From Tremella fuciformis (taxonomy: Eukaryota > Basidiomycota > Tremellomycetes > Tremellales > Tremellaceae): 64,000 nucleotides of DNA. Where the stretch lies: positions 1,798,001 to 1,862,000 of the forward strand of contig CP136494.1 in assembly GCA_032768795.1 (NCBI GenBank). The letters are read 5' to 3'. The position numbers and the translations under genes were made by a program. Under the pieces are notes generated by a model that ran no database searches, was not told the origin of the DNA, and was given only the letters and a program-made list of their open reading frames with translations. The number at the start of each line of letters is the position of its first letter. Within the stretch, counting starts at the first letter, position 1. Of the stretch, positions 1 to 11,197 are shown one piece after another.

Positions 1-408
1 CTGACGGTCGTGTGACACCGGCAGTCTGCTCCAGTGGTCTCGTGGCTTGTCGAACCGGCAGACGAGGCGGACCCGAGGCTGCAGCCGGTCTATCTAGAGG
101 TCCCATGGAAATGCCCCGCGTTCGGGCTGGAAGCTGAGGTTTGCTCGGCGCGTCGGCAGATCTCGATGGCAACATTTGACTCCTGAGCGCAGACTGGACG
201 TCTGGAGAAGACCCCAAGGAGGTGGTGACCGAGTCCGAGGATGATTTCGTCGGCCTTGCAGGCAGTTGAGGTGGAAGATGCGGAACAGGCGAAGAGTAGT
301 CATTCTCCGGTTCTTGGCCCGAAGACCGACGAGACAAATGCGGCGAAACCGCTGGCGACTGTCTGGGTGTGGGTTTCAACGACCTATTTGGCTGTGGAGG
401 GACGTGGT

Positions 409-439
<31 letters not shown>

Positions 440-1057
440 CGTAGGCGATGCTGATCGAGATATAGGTGGAGGCGGTGGTGGCCCTTTCACATGTCGCGCT
501 GTTGCTTCGGTGACACTGACGGCTGGCAATGAGAGCAGTGGCGGAACAGCTAGTGCACCCGAGTCAGTGGTTTCCAGCGTCTCTGGAGAGTTATGTGTAC
601 TCTCCACTGAGTGTGAATCAGTCCAGGGATCTCGTCTTTGCAGAGGTGAGACCCTTGTCTCCCCCGCAGTGCCCCCAACTGGCGCTCCAAACCTCTGGGT
701 CAGAGACCGTACAGACAGGTGGACGGTTTCATCGTGAGTTGGTTCGCGCGGAGAGTCCGTCATTGATGATGCGGGTTCGGCTTGCTTGTTGGGCGGCACG
801 GCTGGGGCATCCCTTCTTTGACGCCGGGGAGAAATCGCTCCGACTCCTGGACTGCCGGGACGAGATTGTGGATTGGGTGACGGTGGTCTCAGCCGGGATG
901 GGCCAGCGACCGAGGCATCTCTTCCAGTAGATAGCGACTCGAAGCGTGACATGAGCGCTTTGATAGACACTGGCTGTACCGATTCCTCCTGCACAGCCTG
1001 AACGGATTCGCCGGACGCAGTGCGTGACCTTCCCGAGGGCGAGTCGACAGTCATCAT
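1..1057 (-). CDS. Pro/Ser-rich, probably disordered protein (N-terminal part, cut by window edge)
   Basis: One reading frame on the minus strand stays open from the window edge past position 1057 (upstream to an ATG at 1300). I placed the start at the ATG-ATG pair at 1057, giving MMTVDSPSGRSRTASGES; the ATG at 1300 is a possible alternative. The visible 350 residues are rich in Pro, Ser and Arg and have no membrane segment. Two copies of a short motif stand out, SIKALMSRF (codons near 975-950) and SVRSLTQRF (near 710-685). They are followed by proline stretches (GPPPPPP and an alternating Pro-Ala run of five units). Such composition is common in cytoskeletal or polarity scaffold proteins, but that role is inference and the family is not recognised. 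The C-terminal part and stop lie outside the window. Confidence 0.6.
409..442. repeat. GAGCAG hexanucleotide microsatellite within coding sequence
   Basis: About five and a half GAGCAG units in tandem. On the minus strand they encode alternating Pro-Ala in the Pro/Ser-rich protein. Each 6-base unit equals two codons, so length changes would keep the frame. Confidence 0.8.
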
Positions 1058-1539
1058 GATCGTCACACTCGCTGTGATGACATCGCCGAGGACGTGCGAG
1101 ACGACTGCCGGTCTATGTGTCTGCGCGACCGTGTAGCAGACTACTTTAAGGGCGAAGGCGTTGTCGGGGGCACAACGTTGTTGCTCTGACAGTGAGAGCA
1201 CCGGGGTGAACCAGAGTGGGGAAATGTGGGGGAAGACATTCGTAACGGTGATCGCCGCTGGCGATGAGCACGGGTTGAAAGGTAACGAGCGACAAAGCAT
1301 ATGAAGCGAATACCTTTCTTTCCTTTCTCCAGTTGCCTTGGTTTGCCTTTGGGTTCCTCCTTGTTCATTCAGCGTCGATCCCTCGACCCAGATTCACTCT
1401 TTGGAGCGTCGACTGCATTCACCGAATCGCTGTGTCGGTATTGCTAGTGACCGTGTTCTAGCTTTGGATCCCAATCGAATTTCGAAACGGATTTCTCTTT
1501 CACTGTTTCTTCACCGGTCCTCAGCAGCACTTGTAAACT
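1058..1539. promoter_or_regulatory. Divergent intergenic region (Pro/Ser-rich gene / NAA15)
   Basis: This holds the upstream regions of two genes that point away from each other. The leftward frame remains open to 1300, so part of it could be coding if an upstream ATG is used. Pyrimidine-rich stretches precede the NAA15 ATG. No clear TATA box was seen. Confidence 0.5.
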
Positions 1540-4500
1540 ATGTCGACGGTCCCCAAACATCGTGTACTTCCTGACAAGGAGAATAAGCTCTTCAAGGAGC
1601 TCTTGGTGAGTCTTCCTTCCGATGGAGCTGCTCAAACCGCTTGCCAGGACTCATCTGACAACGTAGACTCAATATGAGCTCAAGCAGTACAAGAAGGGCA
1701 TCAAGGCGGCTGACACGATATTGAAAAAGTTCCCAAATCATGGCGGTGAGTATATCGAAGCTGTCGACGCAATGGTCGAGCTGATTCCAACAGAGACTAT
1801 TGCCCTCAAAGCGCTTAGTCTGCAGTCCTCGCTACCTTTTCCGCCAACGGTCTCGTCTGCTCCGAAACAGGAGGAAGCTGAGGCTATGGCACGTCTTGCT
1901 GTAAAGAAGGACATCACAAGCCATATCACTTGGCATGTCTTGGGTATTTTCGCCAAGAATCGTAAGGATTGGGAGGAGGCAAGCCGGGCATTTGCCATGG
2001 CCAGAAAGCAAGATCCGGTTCGTGATGACCTTTTCTTCCCATTGACATGCTCACGAGAAGGATAACATCCCTGTGATCCGAGATTCGATAGCTCTATACC
2101 TGCACACCCGACAGTATGGACCGGCTGTTGCAGCTCGGCACCATTACCTATGCCTTCGGCCGATGATCCGCAGCTCATGGTTGGGCCTTATGATCGCTCA
2201 CGAGCTCAACGGCGACCTGGAGGAAGCACTCGAAGTGTACGATGGATACGTCAGCTGTGTCAAAAGTGACAGCTCGACCGAACCAGAAAAGGCGCAGGTT
2301 TGCTTGCACGTCGTCAAGATGTGCATGAAAAACGGCGACTACGAGGACGCGTTGTCGCGCCTGGAGCGGGGGCTCCGTAACGATGTCATCAGTCCGCGGG
2401 GGGAGTCGACCGTACTCAAAGGTAGCTCAGACTCTGTCATGGCAGTGCGTCACTAATTCGCAGCCAAGATTCTGGGAAAACTTGGTCGATTTGTTGAGGC
2501 TGAGGACACTTTCAAAGCTCTCCTGGAGCAAAATCCCGACTGTCGCGCGTACTATTCTGGCTATTTGAAATCCAAAGGACTTGACTTGGGTATGTCACGA
2601 GATTGGCACCCAGCGCCCATGGCTCACATCAGCTTCTGCGCTGGACGAGACTCAACGCGTACAGGTCGAAGAGATTCTCGTTGCGCTTTCCCATACATAC
2701 CCAAAATCATCTGCTCCCAGGAGATTGCGCCTGGAAGTCTTGCAGGGTCGGCTCAGTCTCTACTCCCCCCTGCAATTGCTGATATGACAGGAGATGCTTT
2801 CGTCGACGCCGCCCGGACATACCTGATTTCCGGTCTTGAACGCGGTGTCCCCTCTTTGTTTGTGGATCTTAAGGGATTGTACGCAGACCCGGGCAAGCTT
2901 CAAGCAATCGGCGCCTTAGTGGAAGACATAGTGAACCGACTGGAGAAGGAGGCCACTTTGAGCTCCGATGGTGAGTTTCGAGAACTGTGGCGTATGGTCA
3001 TGTTCAATATTAGGCACGATCGAGCCTCCGACGACATTGCTTTGGGCTTACTACTTTCTCGCCCTGCACCTGGCACACCCTCTCAATCCCTACCCCTCGC
3101 ATCAAAGAGCGCTCGATCTGATCGAGGTGGCTTTAAAACATACGCCTACCCTCCCCGAGCTGTACATGGTCAAAGCCATGGTCCTCAAACGGTCAGGAGA
3201 TGTCGAAAGCGCAGCATACGTGATGGAGGAGGCTCGAGTATTGGACTTGCAAGATCGCTTCTTGAATAGCAAGGCCGCCAAGTACTGGCTGAGGGCGGGC
3301 CATATTGCCAAGGCGGAGGAATTGCTGGCTATGTTCTCTAAGGTTCGCCGGACTCTTAACGGATTGCGTCCCCGCTGATGTCCGCGAAAGAAAGACGTCC
3401 CTGTCGTTGCCGACCAGACCGACCTGCAATGCCTCTGGATGATGCAAGAAGAGGGCGACGCCCACTACCGCAATGGTAACCTTGCGTTAGCCTTGAAGCG
3501 ATACAATTCGGTTTTCGTCACATTCCAGGATTACGAGGACGATCAATACGACTTTCACACCTACTGCCTGCGTCGCATGACATTCTCAGCATACACATCG
3601 TACGCTTATCATAGTTGGCAGTAAGCCTTTGCTTATGCGCAGACTCTTGACATACGAAGACCAGCTTCGCTCACACCCTGCATACTTTAGAGCCGCCTTG
3701 AAGGCAATAGATTTATACCTGAGGATATCGGACGATCCCTCTCTGACAGAAGAGAAACTCAGTGAGCTGTCCTGCACTTATGTACGTGCCGTAGTGCTGA
3801 CATCAAGCCCCGGAAGAAGAGGCCGAACGGAAAAAGGCTGCCAAGAAGGCTCAAAAAGCGGAGCAGAAGGCTAAGAAGGCTGCCGCTGCAGCGTCGGATG
3901 GGAAGAAGGATGACCCTCCTGTTCCAGATGAGGATCCAAATGGCGAAAAGTTGCTCAAAACCGAAACTCCTCTCGACGACGCCTTGAAGGTGTGGAAGCC
4001 GCTAGAGAAGCTGGCTCGTTCGAGAATAGAGGTCTGGACGACAGGCTTTGATCTCTATATCCGAAAGAGTGCGTCCCATTTTATTCGTCTGCCTTTACTG
4101 AGACCTAGAGCTGTACTTGGCTGCTTTGCGTTGCTTGAATGAAGCATCCGCCATCGATCCAGAAGATCCCACGTTGCATCGACAGATCCTGCAGTTCCGT
4201 CGTATAGGTAGGATATGGCACGCCTGCAAAAGAATCGGACTCACACGCAGTGTCATCGGCAACAGACATCCCTGCGCCAGCCAAGCAAATTATTGGGACG
4301 ACTTTTCCCTCCATCCTGCCGGAAGGCACCGAGCTTGCTGCATACAACACCGCCTTCCTGGAACAGCACTCCGCCTCTCCGGTTCATATCGTTGGGGCTG
4401 CTGCTGGTCTACTTGAGATCAAGCGATCATCTGACCCTCTCCCTGCCGACACCGTCCCCAGTCTCCTCAACGTCCTCTCGCGACTGGCCAACCAAGGGGT

Positions 4501-4708
4501 GCCCGTATCTATACCCTCCATACTGCAGGGTGTAGAGATCTTGCAGGCAGCCAAAGCCTCGGACGAGGAGATCGCATCTTTCCGCTCCCAGTGCAGGGAA
4601 AGGCTGCCGTCGGCTTGGGTCTTGGCCAGCAAGGACGAGCAGGCAAAGCACGCCGCGGAGCTGGCGGCTGTCCCAGAGCAGAACGGTACCGTAAAGGCGG
4701 ATCTGTGA
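1540..4708 (+). CDS. NAA15 (NAT1): NatA N-terminal acetyltransferase auxiliary subunit
   Basis: This is the ribosome-anchoring, TPR-repeat subunit of NatA. It binds the catalytic subunit Naa10/Ard1 and positions it to acetylate Ser/Ala/Thr/Gly N-termini of nascent chains in the cytosol. The start MSTVPKHRVLPDKENKLFKE matches the conserved family opening (LPxKExxLFKxxL). The next exons continue with YELKQYKKGIKAADTILKKF, a TPR helix pair, and with SHITWHVLGIFAKNRKDW. An A/K-rich stretch near 3820-3900 (KKAAKKAQKAEQKAKKA) and the following VWKPLEKLARSRIEVWTTGFDLYIRK are also typical. The gene is split by many short introns (for example 1606-1670). Apparent stops between exons are intronic, not lesions. 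The stop at 4708 lies 87 bp from the end of the convergent CLP1 gene. Confidence 0.93.
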
Positions 4709-4795
4709 GTAATGAGTAATCATGACCGAAGCAAAGCATTGCATATGCATGTCATAACGTGACCTTCTCGGATGCTAGATTGTCCTGAGAAAGTA

Positions 4796-6886
4796 TCATT
4801 CTGAATCCACCCACTCGATAGAGCCTGCGATGGCCACGGTCGAGGGCAGTTTGCCAGGCGAGGGAGAGAGAACGGTATACTTCTTCCTCTGCGAATCGAT
4901 ACCGGTGCTGCGACTCAGTCAAATCCCAAAAACGGGAAGGTCGGCATCGACCCACATCACGATGAAGCCCATGACTTCCCTCCAGCCGATCTCCTCCTTG
5001 TAAGGCACCTCATCCACATCCCCGTCATCTTCCTCTTCCTCTTCCTCTGCTTCTGCGCCTCCCGCGCCCCCTTCTTCCTTCACCTCTTTCGGTTCTTCCT
5101 TGACCTTGCGCGCAGAGGCCGCAGTCTCAATACGGTCTTCAGCCTTCACAGCAACGATGGCCAGGACAGCGTTGAGCAGCCGAACCGTGTGTGCTGGTCC
5201 ACTTGGATCCACACGTGTAAGCCGCGTGGGAGACAATATGCGGGAACTACCAAGCGGTAGGGCCGAGGACGGAGCAGCGTGTTCTTCGCCAACCCTCAAT
5301 ACCTTGAGCGTCTCCCAGCCGATCTGGAAGCTGTACGGCGAAAGACCCAGCTCTCGAGTGGCGATTCTGCCCTCGAGATCTGCTTCTAGTTCTCGTGGGA
5401 GTGATGGCTCGCCGTAGAAATACGATCGGACCTGGAAAGCCAGTGCGAGTTGGCGGTAGGAATCGTCCAAATCGACCACACCGCCAGACTTCGGGATGCG
5501 CAGCAGCTTGATACCCCGATGCGAGAGTAAGCGATCCAGCTCGATGGACAGCTTCTCGTGTCCAATAACGACAAGCACATCAACTGGACATGAGTTCATC
5601 GGTCTCGATGGTAGCATGGTTGACTCACTGTCAAATGTCTCTGCGGCATGCACCAGCAGGGTGTATCGAGCTTTGGGATTGTCTTTCTTTGTGCCGAGTG
5701 TCGGAGTGGTAAAAGCGCTGCTCGTGTTGACGAAGAGACCAGAGTGCGCCGCTGCACATGTCAATCAACACAGAATAACGGGGAAGTGTCTCACTATTTG
5801 GATCTTTCTCGCATCTCTGCCGCCAACTCTCGCCCATCGCGCCGACCAGCTTCTTCCATACATCTGCGCCTTTCGTGGTGGGTTCTGAATGCCCATACCA
5901 CCATCCTACAGTAGGGACGTCGGCGGCCAGCGTACTTGCGGCTAATGAAGTCGGCGGAGATCCGAAAGGGTGAGCCAAGTGATGGGTGGGCAGGGGATGA
6001 CTGGGGAGACTGAGTGATAGCGAGCCGGGGACCAGGTTGGAAGGCTGACATGTAAGCTCTCACATCGGTCAAGGAGTAGCCCACGGATGCAGGGTCGAGC
6101 CCGACGATGCATGGCGTCCAGCCCATCCCGCTGCACAAAGCCATGTTGACCAGACCCTTGATCAAAGTGGTCTTGCCAGACGATGCTGGACCAACTACCA
6201 TGACCCTAGGACCTCGGCTGGACGATGAAGTGCGTTTGGCTGCTATTCTTCTTTGCTCCAGAGCCAAGTGCAGTGCGAGCAGCTGAGGCTGGGTAGTTGA
6301 CGATGATGCGTAATACGAGGCAGGCATCCGAGCGACTGAGGATCAATGTCTATTGAAATGCACCTTACATAGAGACTTGCCATGGATCTGCGCCGTGCCG
6401 GGGGAGTAGATAGCGGCCTTAGTGAGATGATGAATCGGATACCAGGTCGCCAGGGGTATCTCATCTGCGTTGATGAAGACAGGCTCGGGACTGATGACCT
6501 GTGTAAGATGTCAGTCCAGGGTCAGGACATGGCTGAGGCGCTTGTTCAATACTGGAGACAGGCGAAGCTTGCGAGAAGCGTGTGGGGAAAGGGATTGGGT
6601 AGCGCTCGTCGCCGAGAAGTGCGACATGTCAAGTGGCATGAAAGACTATGAAGAGCATATGACAATAGCACGAGCAGTCGACGTTTTCGAAGGGCCAGCG
6701 TTAGCGCTTACACAACGCCCAAATTGGACAACCCACGAGATGATACGTCCCGCTTCTGTTGTCTTCAAGATAGCTTTGGAGACCCGTCGAACTCACTCTG
6801 ATGGCCATGTCCTCGTCCGCCTCTAGCTCGAATCTCCATTCTGTACCCGGGTCCAGGTCGACGACTTCATATTTGGCGCCCTCCAT
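4796..6886 (-). CDS. CLP1: mRNA cleavage and polyadenylation factor CLP1
   Basis: Clp1 is the P-loop protein of cleavage factor IA, acting in pre-mRNA 3'-end formation; animal homologues are RNA 5'-kinases that act with tRNA splicing endonuclease. The first exon encodes EVVDLDPGTEWRFELEADED, the N-terminal beta domain. A Walker A loop, VVGPASSGKTTLIKGL, lies near 6180. VGWWYGHSEP near 5900 and DVLVVIGHEKLSIELDR near 5560 belong to the central kinase-like domain. An acidic, Lys-rich insert follows near 5020-5100. The last exon gives KYTVLSPSPGKLPSTVAIAG, the usual Clp1 C-terminal signature, and stops at 4796-4798. The intron just before it, near 4900-4950, is clear from the frame change, but its borders are not certain. 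The Walker loop reads SSGKT rather than the DVGKS of the human protein, so ATP binding is likely but kinase activity cannot be inferred. Confidence 0.93.
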
Positions 6887-7312
6887 TTTTGTCGACGAGT
6901 TGGATGGGCAGTCCGTCGAAGATCAGTACGCTATCAGGCAGTCTTATAGCCTTGTCGAAGCCATCAGCTAGCCACTGCGTTCCTCCTCGAGAGAATCGCG
7001 ATTGCTGGGAGGCAATGTGCTGTTTCTCGCGGATCAATTGCGGCGAGTGCCGTTCTTTGTCCGAAGTGGGCCCCGCATTCAACCCTCTTTGCAAAGGTCG
7101 TACGCCGCCTCTCCGAGTCCGACAAAGGTTCTCAGTCTGACGCCCGACGAGCTCCTCCATTCTATCTCCTCGACTGCATCTCCCGTGGCGTGTCCAGCCA
7201 GCCCCAGGTCTGATTGCGAGTCGTCTTCAAGGTCGCGGAAATACCACTGTGTCGCCCGCCCACACAACTCTGCCACCCAGCCGCAGCTCTTTCATTGTTA
7301 TCAGGTGGCGAT
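6887..7312. promoter_or_regulatory. Divergent intergenic region (CLP1 / UBE2W-like gene)
   Basis: 426 bp between two divergent ATGs. Short open frames exist on both strands, but none resembles a known protein or joins the neighbours by good splice sites. No TATA box or notable repeat was seen. Confidence 0.5.
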
Positions 7313-8104
7313 ATGGCGTTGCGGTTATCGACAAAGAGATTGAGTGAGCCCAGTAGGCTTGAGTTGGCAGTGGAGCTCATACGGTAGTGAAGGAGTTGAA
7401 GGAGATACAGGACAAGGGCACACCACCAGGCATACTGCCTCTAGACACAGAATCGACAAACCAGTGGATCTTCCTCATCTCGGTGCTCGGAGACGAGACG
7501 ATATACCGGGTAGGTCGATGTCTTTAGGGTTGTTGTCGAAAACGGCGGGGTCTTATCCATCAGGGAGAGACTTTCGCGCTCCGGCTGAAGTTCAATGATC
7601 GGTATCCCATCGAGTCGCCCGAGGTCGGTAGCGCAACCCGAGTTCTCCCTGGCTGAGCTCATGGGTCCAGGTGACATTCTTGGTGACAGACGAGTACAAA
7701 CCTCCCGTACATCCACATGTCTACTCAAATGGGCATATTTGTGCAAGCATATTCGGTCAGTTTGGTTTCCATTTGGAGGGTAGAGCTCATCAGCGCAGGT
7801 AATGAATGGTCCCCAGGTCGGTGGCGAGTGCGGACCGGCGTTCTCCTTCGCTGACCAACAGTACTAACAGCGGTATCGGTGTGCATTACTATGCAGAGCA
7901 TGCTTGCTTCGAACAAGAAGAAAGAGAGGTATGTATCTGATGGCATTGAATCAAGAGGGCAGTGCTGATGGGCAGACCGGAGGGCAACGACCGTTACGTC
8001 CGATCCGCACCCTCTAATCCCAAATTGACTCGTTGGGTATTTGATGACGACGTGAGTGGGTCGGAATCGAGTGAGGCATGCCAATTGACCTGCAGACCGT
8101 TTAG
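7313..8104 (+). CDS. UBE2W-like ubiquitin-conjugating enzyme
   Basis: A UBC-fold E2. Splicing the visible short introns gives MALRLSTKRLMKELKEIQ, then PPGILPLDTESTNQWIFLIS, YPIESPEVTFLVTDEYKPPV, HPHVYSNGHICASIFGNEWS, VSVCITMQSMLASNKKKERP and a C-terminus ending TRWVFDDDTV. The catalytic Cys is in GHICASI near 7746. HPHVYSNGHIC is the form seen in UBE2W (HPH instead of the usual HPN), and the tail RYVRSAPSNPKLTRWVFDDD also follows UBE2W. Human UBE2W attaches ubiquitin to the alpha-amino group of flexible protein N-termini; the same role here is inferred from the match. The first intron (44 nt) joins KRL to MKELKEIQ. The final intron leaves only a Thr-Val-stop exon. At least six introns in under 800 bp is extreme even for this window. 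Confidence 0.9.
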
Positions 8105-8244
8105 ACCATAGACGCCTACCGTTGAAGACGAAGCAATGACCTCACGAGACGTTTATCGCATAGCTTGTTGTGCAGTGTGTATGTGTACATATGGATGTTG
8201 AGCATGGACTAGTGCCTGTGGCCCGGGTGTACGATATACAAGGT

Positions 8245-9216
8245 CTAGGATCGGATACCTGCGAGACTGCCCAATCGCGCGAGCGAATCTTCGGACGTTT
8301 CAGCTGCTCGGTCAGCGCCTCACTCTGACCAGAAGCAGGAAGATCGTCTGCAGCGTAGCTTTGATGCTGAAACATATCTGGAGGGATATGTGCTGAATGT
8401 GCTAGCTGGACAACAGACACGCACGCGCTGAAGCAGATCGGTTTTGGGAGGAAAGGGAGAGGATGTTCATACGAATCCGCTCTCCTTCAATGAGCCAGAG
8501 AGGGACTCACCCTCTTCTATAGCATCTGATTGCGCCACCTGGATGTGTCAGCTTGGCGGTGTTTGGCCGGACAGGCACAACATACTATCCGTAGAACGGC
8601 CTTCTTGGAGGACTCTTGCAGCTCTCCAGCAATGACCAGCTCGTCCAGTATCTGCTCATGAGCTAGATATTGGATGAAACCCAACGAACGCACTGCGTAT
8701 GCTTTCTGAAAATTGAAGATGAGGTCGAGCTCGCACACCTGATTATCAGTACCTCCGATACATCGTGAACGCCCAGATGGGCAAGAACAGCTCGGCTCAC
8801 GTTCCCGAAATACCGGTCGAGAACTTCCACATAGCGGTGTATGATCTCGAGTGTGATGAGTTCGTTGTCGCCTGGCGACACGGCGCAGATGAAGAAGAGC
8901 GAGGCGTAGCGGCGGTAGATGACCTTGGTATCTGGGCATAAGCTAATTATGCAGCCGCCCTCCCATCTGATTCCCGGCTCGAGCATCGCGCGCTGATGAT
9001 CCATCGCGTACTCACCTTTGTACTCGAGAAAGTTGCACATTCGCGTGCGTCTGGCCAGGACGAGCTGCGTGACGTCTTTGACTATCTTGGCCTTTGTTTT
9101 GGACGGCAGCGTCTGGAACCACTTCGCGAGCCGGACCTTCCCTGGGACAGTCAGCGCTGCTCATCGACTCGCGGAAGCTGACCTTGACGGGAGACGAGCA
9201 TGACGTAGTTGATCAT
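8245..9216 (-). CDS. APS1: AP-1 clathrin adaptor complex, sigma subunit
   Basis: This is the small longin-like sigma chain of the AP-1 adaptor, which sorts clathrin cargo between the trans-Golgi and endosomes. Exon 1 reads [13 protein letters not shown]. Later exons give [53 protein letters not shown] and [20 protein letters not shown], which match AP-1 sigma more closely than AP-2 or AP-3 sigma. After SSKKAVLRI, a short exon (VAQSDAIEE) and a final exon ([19 protein letters not shown]) follow. The second of these introns is longer than usual, about 225 nt. The tail goes beyond the conserved domain, as in other fungal AP-1 sigma chains. Its ATG lies 181 bp from that of the divergent METTL3-like gene. 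Confidence 0.92.
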
Positions 9217-9397
9217 GTTGGCGGGACGAGGTCGGGTTGGTGCATGTATGCGATGGTGTGAATCGAATGGACGTTGAGCTTGGACGGTCGGACAGAAGTC
9301 AGCGGTCCGTGCCTGGAACGTGGTGGTTGGTGGAGGAAAGTCCGTTGTGCTTCGTACGTTGATAGACAACGTCTGTAGATGAGGGGCCGCTGCAGGG

Positions 9398-11074
9398 ATG
9401 CAGGCGACAGCGGCACCCTTCGTCCCTGCAGTCAAGCAGGTTCTGCCGCCTGAGGATCCAACACCGCAAGCTGGACCTTCAAAACCCCGGTCTGGTGAGT
9501 CCCAAGCCTCCGACCGAGCTCATCTCAGGTCCGGCGGTCTGCGAGGAGCACTCCAATGCGTCTCTTCTGGACAAGTTGGAGGATCTCCTCTCGCGCGAGA
9601 CAGCTCTCACACGGCTACGTCGCCTTGCTGTGGGTCATGATGCTTGCAGATTGCGCAGGCTGCGATCCGAGCGGGCGGGGCTGATTAGCAGGGCAATGCC
9701 AAGAATCCTCAGCCGTTCAACCCCATCTGCCCATCGACCACTCTTCCAGAATGTCAGGCTGTCCGTACAGACTGCACCAAGGTCCACTTTGAACCGATCA
9801 TACGACCATGGACCGACCCTTCTTTGGGGTACTGCTCGTAAGTGTCCGCCCCCAATGTATCACACGTGGACCGAAGAGCTCACGAAGCAGCTACTTGAAC
9901 TTGTGCTACGGCGAGCAACTATTCGCCTCGAACCCTTCCCTCGGCGAAGGTCAGGCGCCACGCAATACCAAGGAATGCCGGTGGGTATTTCCCCAATTCT
10001 CCCAGCGACATGCTCATCCTGAGGTATCTCCACTTTCAAGTTGTACCAACTACAGCGTCCCACCCCGTTGCACCGCCTGTCCACCCGCCCATACCCCCCT
10101 TGATCGCGCGCAAGCTCTTCTCGGATTTGGGGCCTAGTACGACTCCAGATGAACCTGTCGGAGGTACCGCTCTCACCGGTCGAGCGGCCCAGTGGATCAA
10201 TTGTGACATACGGTCCTTCGATTACTCAGTGCTTGGCCAATTCCAAGTGATCGTTGCGGACCCGCCATGGGACATACACATGTCCCTGCCATACGGCACC
10301 ATGACAGACGACGAGATGCGTCGGCTCCCGCTCGCGGCGCTTCAGCCTGACTGGGGTATCTTGGCGCTGTGGGTGACTGGGCGCGCGATGGAGTTGGGCC
10401 GCGAGCTGTTCGGCCTGTGGGGATACAGGCGCGTAGATGAGCTGGTATGGGTCAAGACGAACCAGCTGCAGAGACTCATTCGGACGGGAAGGACGGGACA
10501 CTGGCTGAAGTGGGTGGAGACCTTGATCGAGCCGTGGATGTACATGACTGATTGGCAGTCATACGTGTGAACACCTGCTCGTTGCGCTCAAAGTCCCACC
10601 CGACCACCCGCGAGACAAGCCTATCCCTTGGGACACCCACCCGGCCCTCCGATCACTGGCCAAGGGCACCGACACTGACGTGGTTGTAGCAGAAGTCCGG
10701 TCTGTCTCGATTGTCTTGTCGCGTGGCAGTCGAGCTGATAGTCAGGGAGACCAGTCGGAAGCCCGACGAGGTGTACGGCGTCATAGAACGACTCGCGCCG
10801 AGCGGGAGGAAGCTCGAGCTGTTTGGCCGGAAACACAACACGAGACCAGGGTGAGTGGCACTTCACCAGTCCGGACGCAGCGCTGAGGCCCAGGTGGCTG
10901 ACTTTGGGCAATCAGCGTGAGAGAGAGCGATGAACGTGAAGGAAGCACGACTGACGGACAGTGGGCGATTCGCAGATCGCAGAACCCGATTTGCATGCGA
11001 GGCTCACTGCGAGGTATCCGCAACAGGCGTTCAGGCTGGTGGGCCAAGACGGCGGCGATGTCCAGATGGCATGA
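9398..11074 (+). CDS. IME4: METTL3/IME4-type mRNA N6-adenosine methyltransferase
   Basis: An MT-A70 family enzyme that, in the METTL3 branch, transfers methyl from S-adenosylmethionine to adenosine N6 in mRNA. The N-terminal part has a Cys/His module (two cysteines, [32 protein letters not shown]) like the METTL3 zinc-finger region. The catalytic motif [19 protein letters not shown] is at 10246-10303. It is followed by [40 protein letters not shown] and TGHWL, then across an intron by [15 protein letters not shown]. The C-terminus has [34 protein letters not shown] and a final exon ending GGDVQMA. DPPW, the NH..EH element and the RxGRTGHW loop are all present, so the enzyme looks active. The start at 9398 opens the first frame that splices into the METTL3-like exons. 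Confidence 0.93.
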
Positions 11075-11197
11075 GCGAGCCGGATGCAATGCAATGCATG
11101 TTGTTGTACAATGGTGATGCTGAATGCAATGACAATGGCACCTTACGAGGATGAGAACGATGCTACAAGATAAGATACACTGATTCGTGAACGATAA

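Noticed and set aside
1540..4708. NAA15 as a frameshifted pseudogene
   Set aside because: Stops and frame changes coincide with short GT...CTGAC...AG introns, and all conserved blocks are in order.
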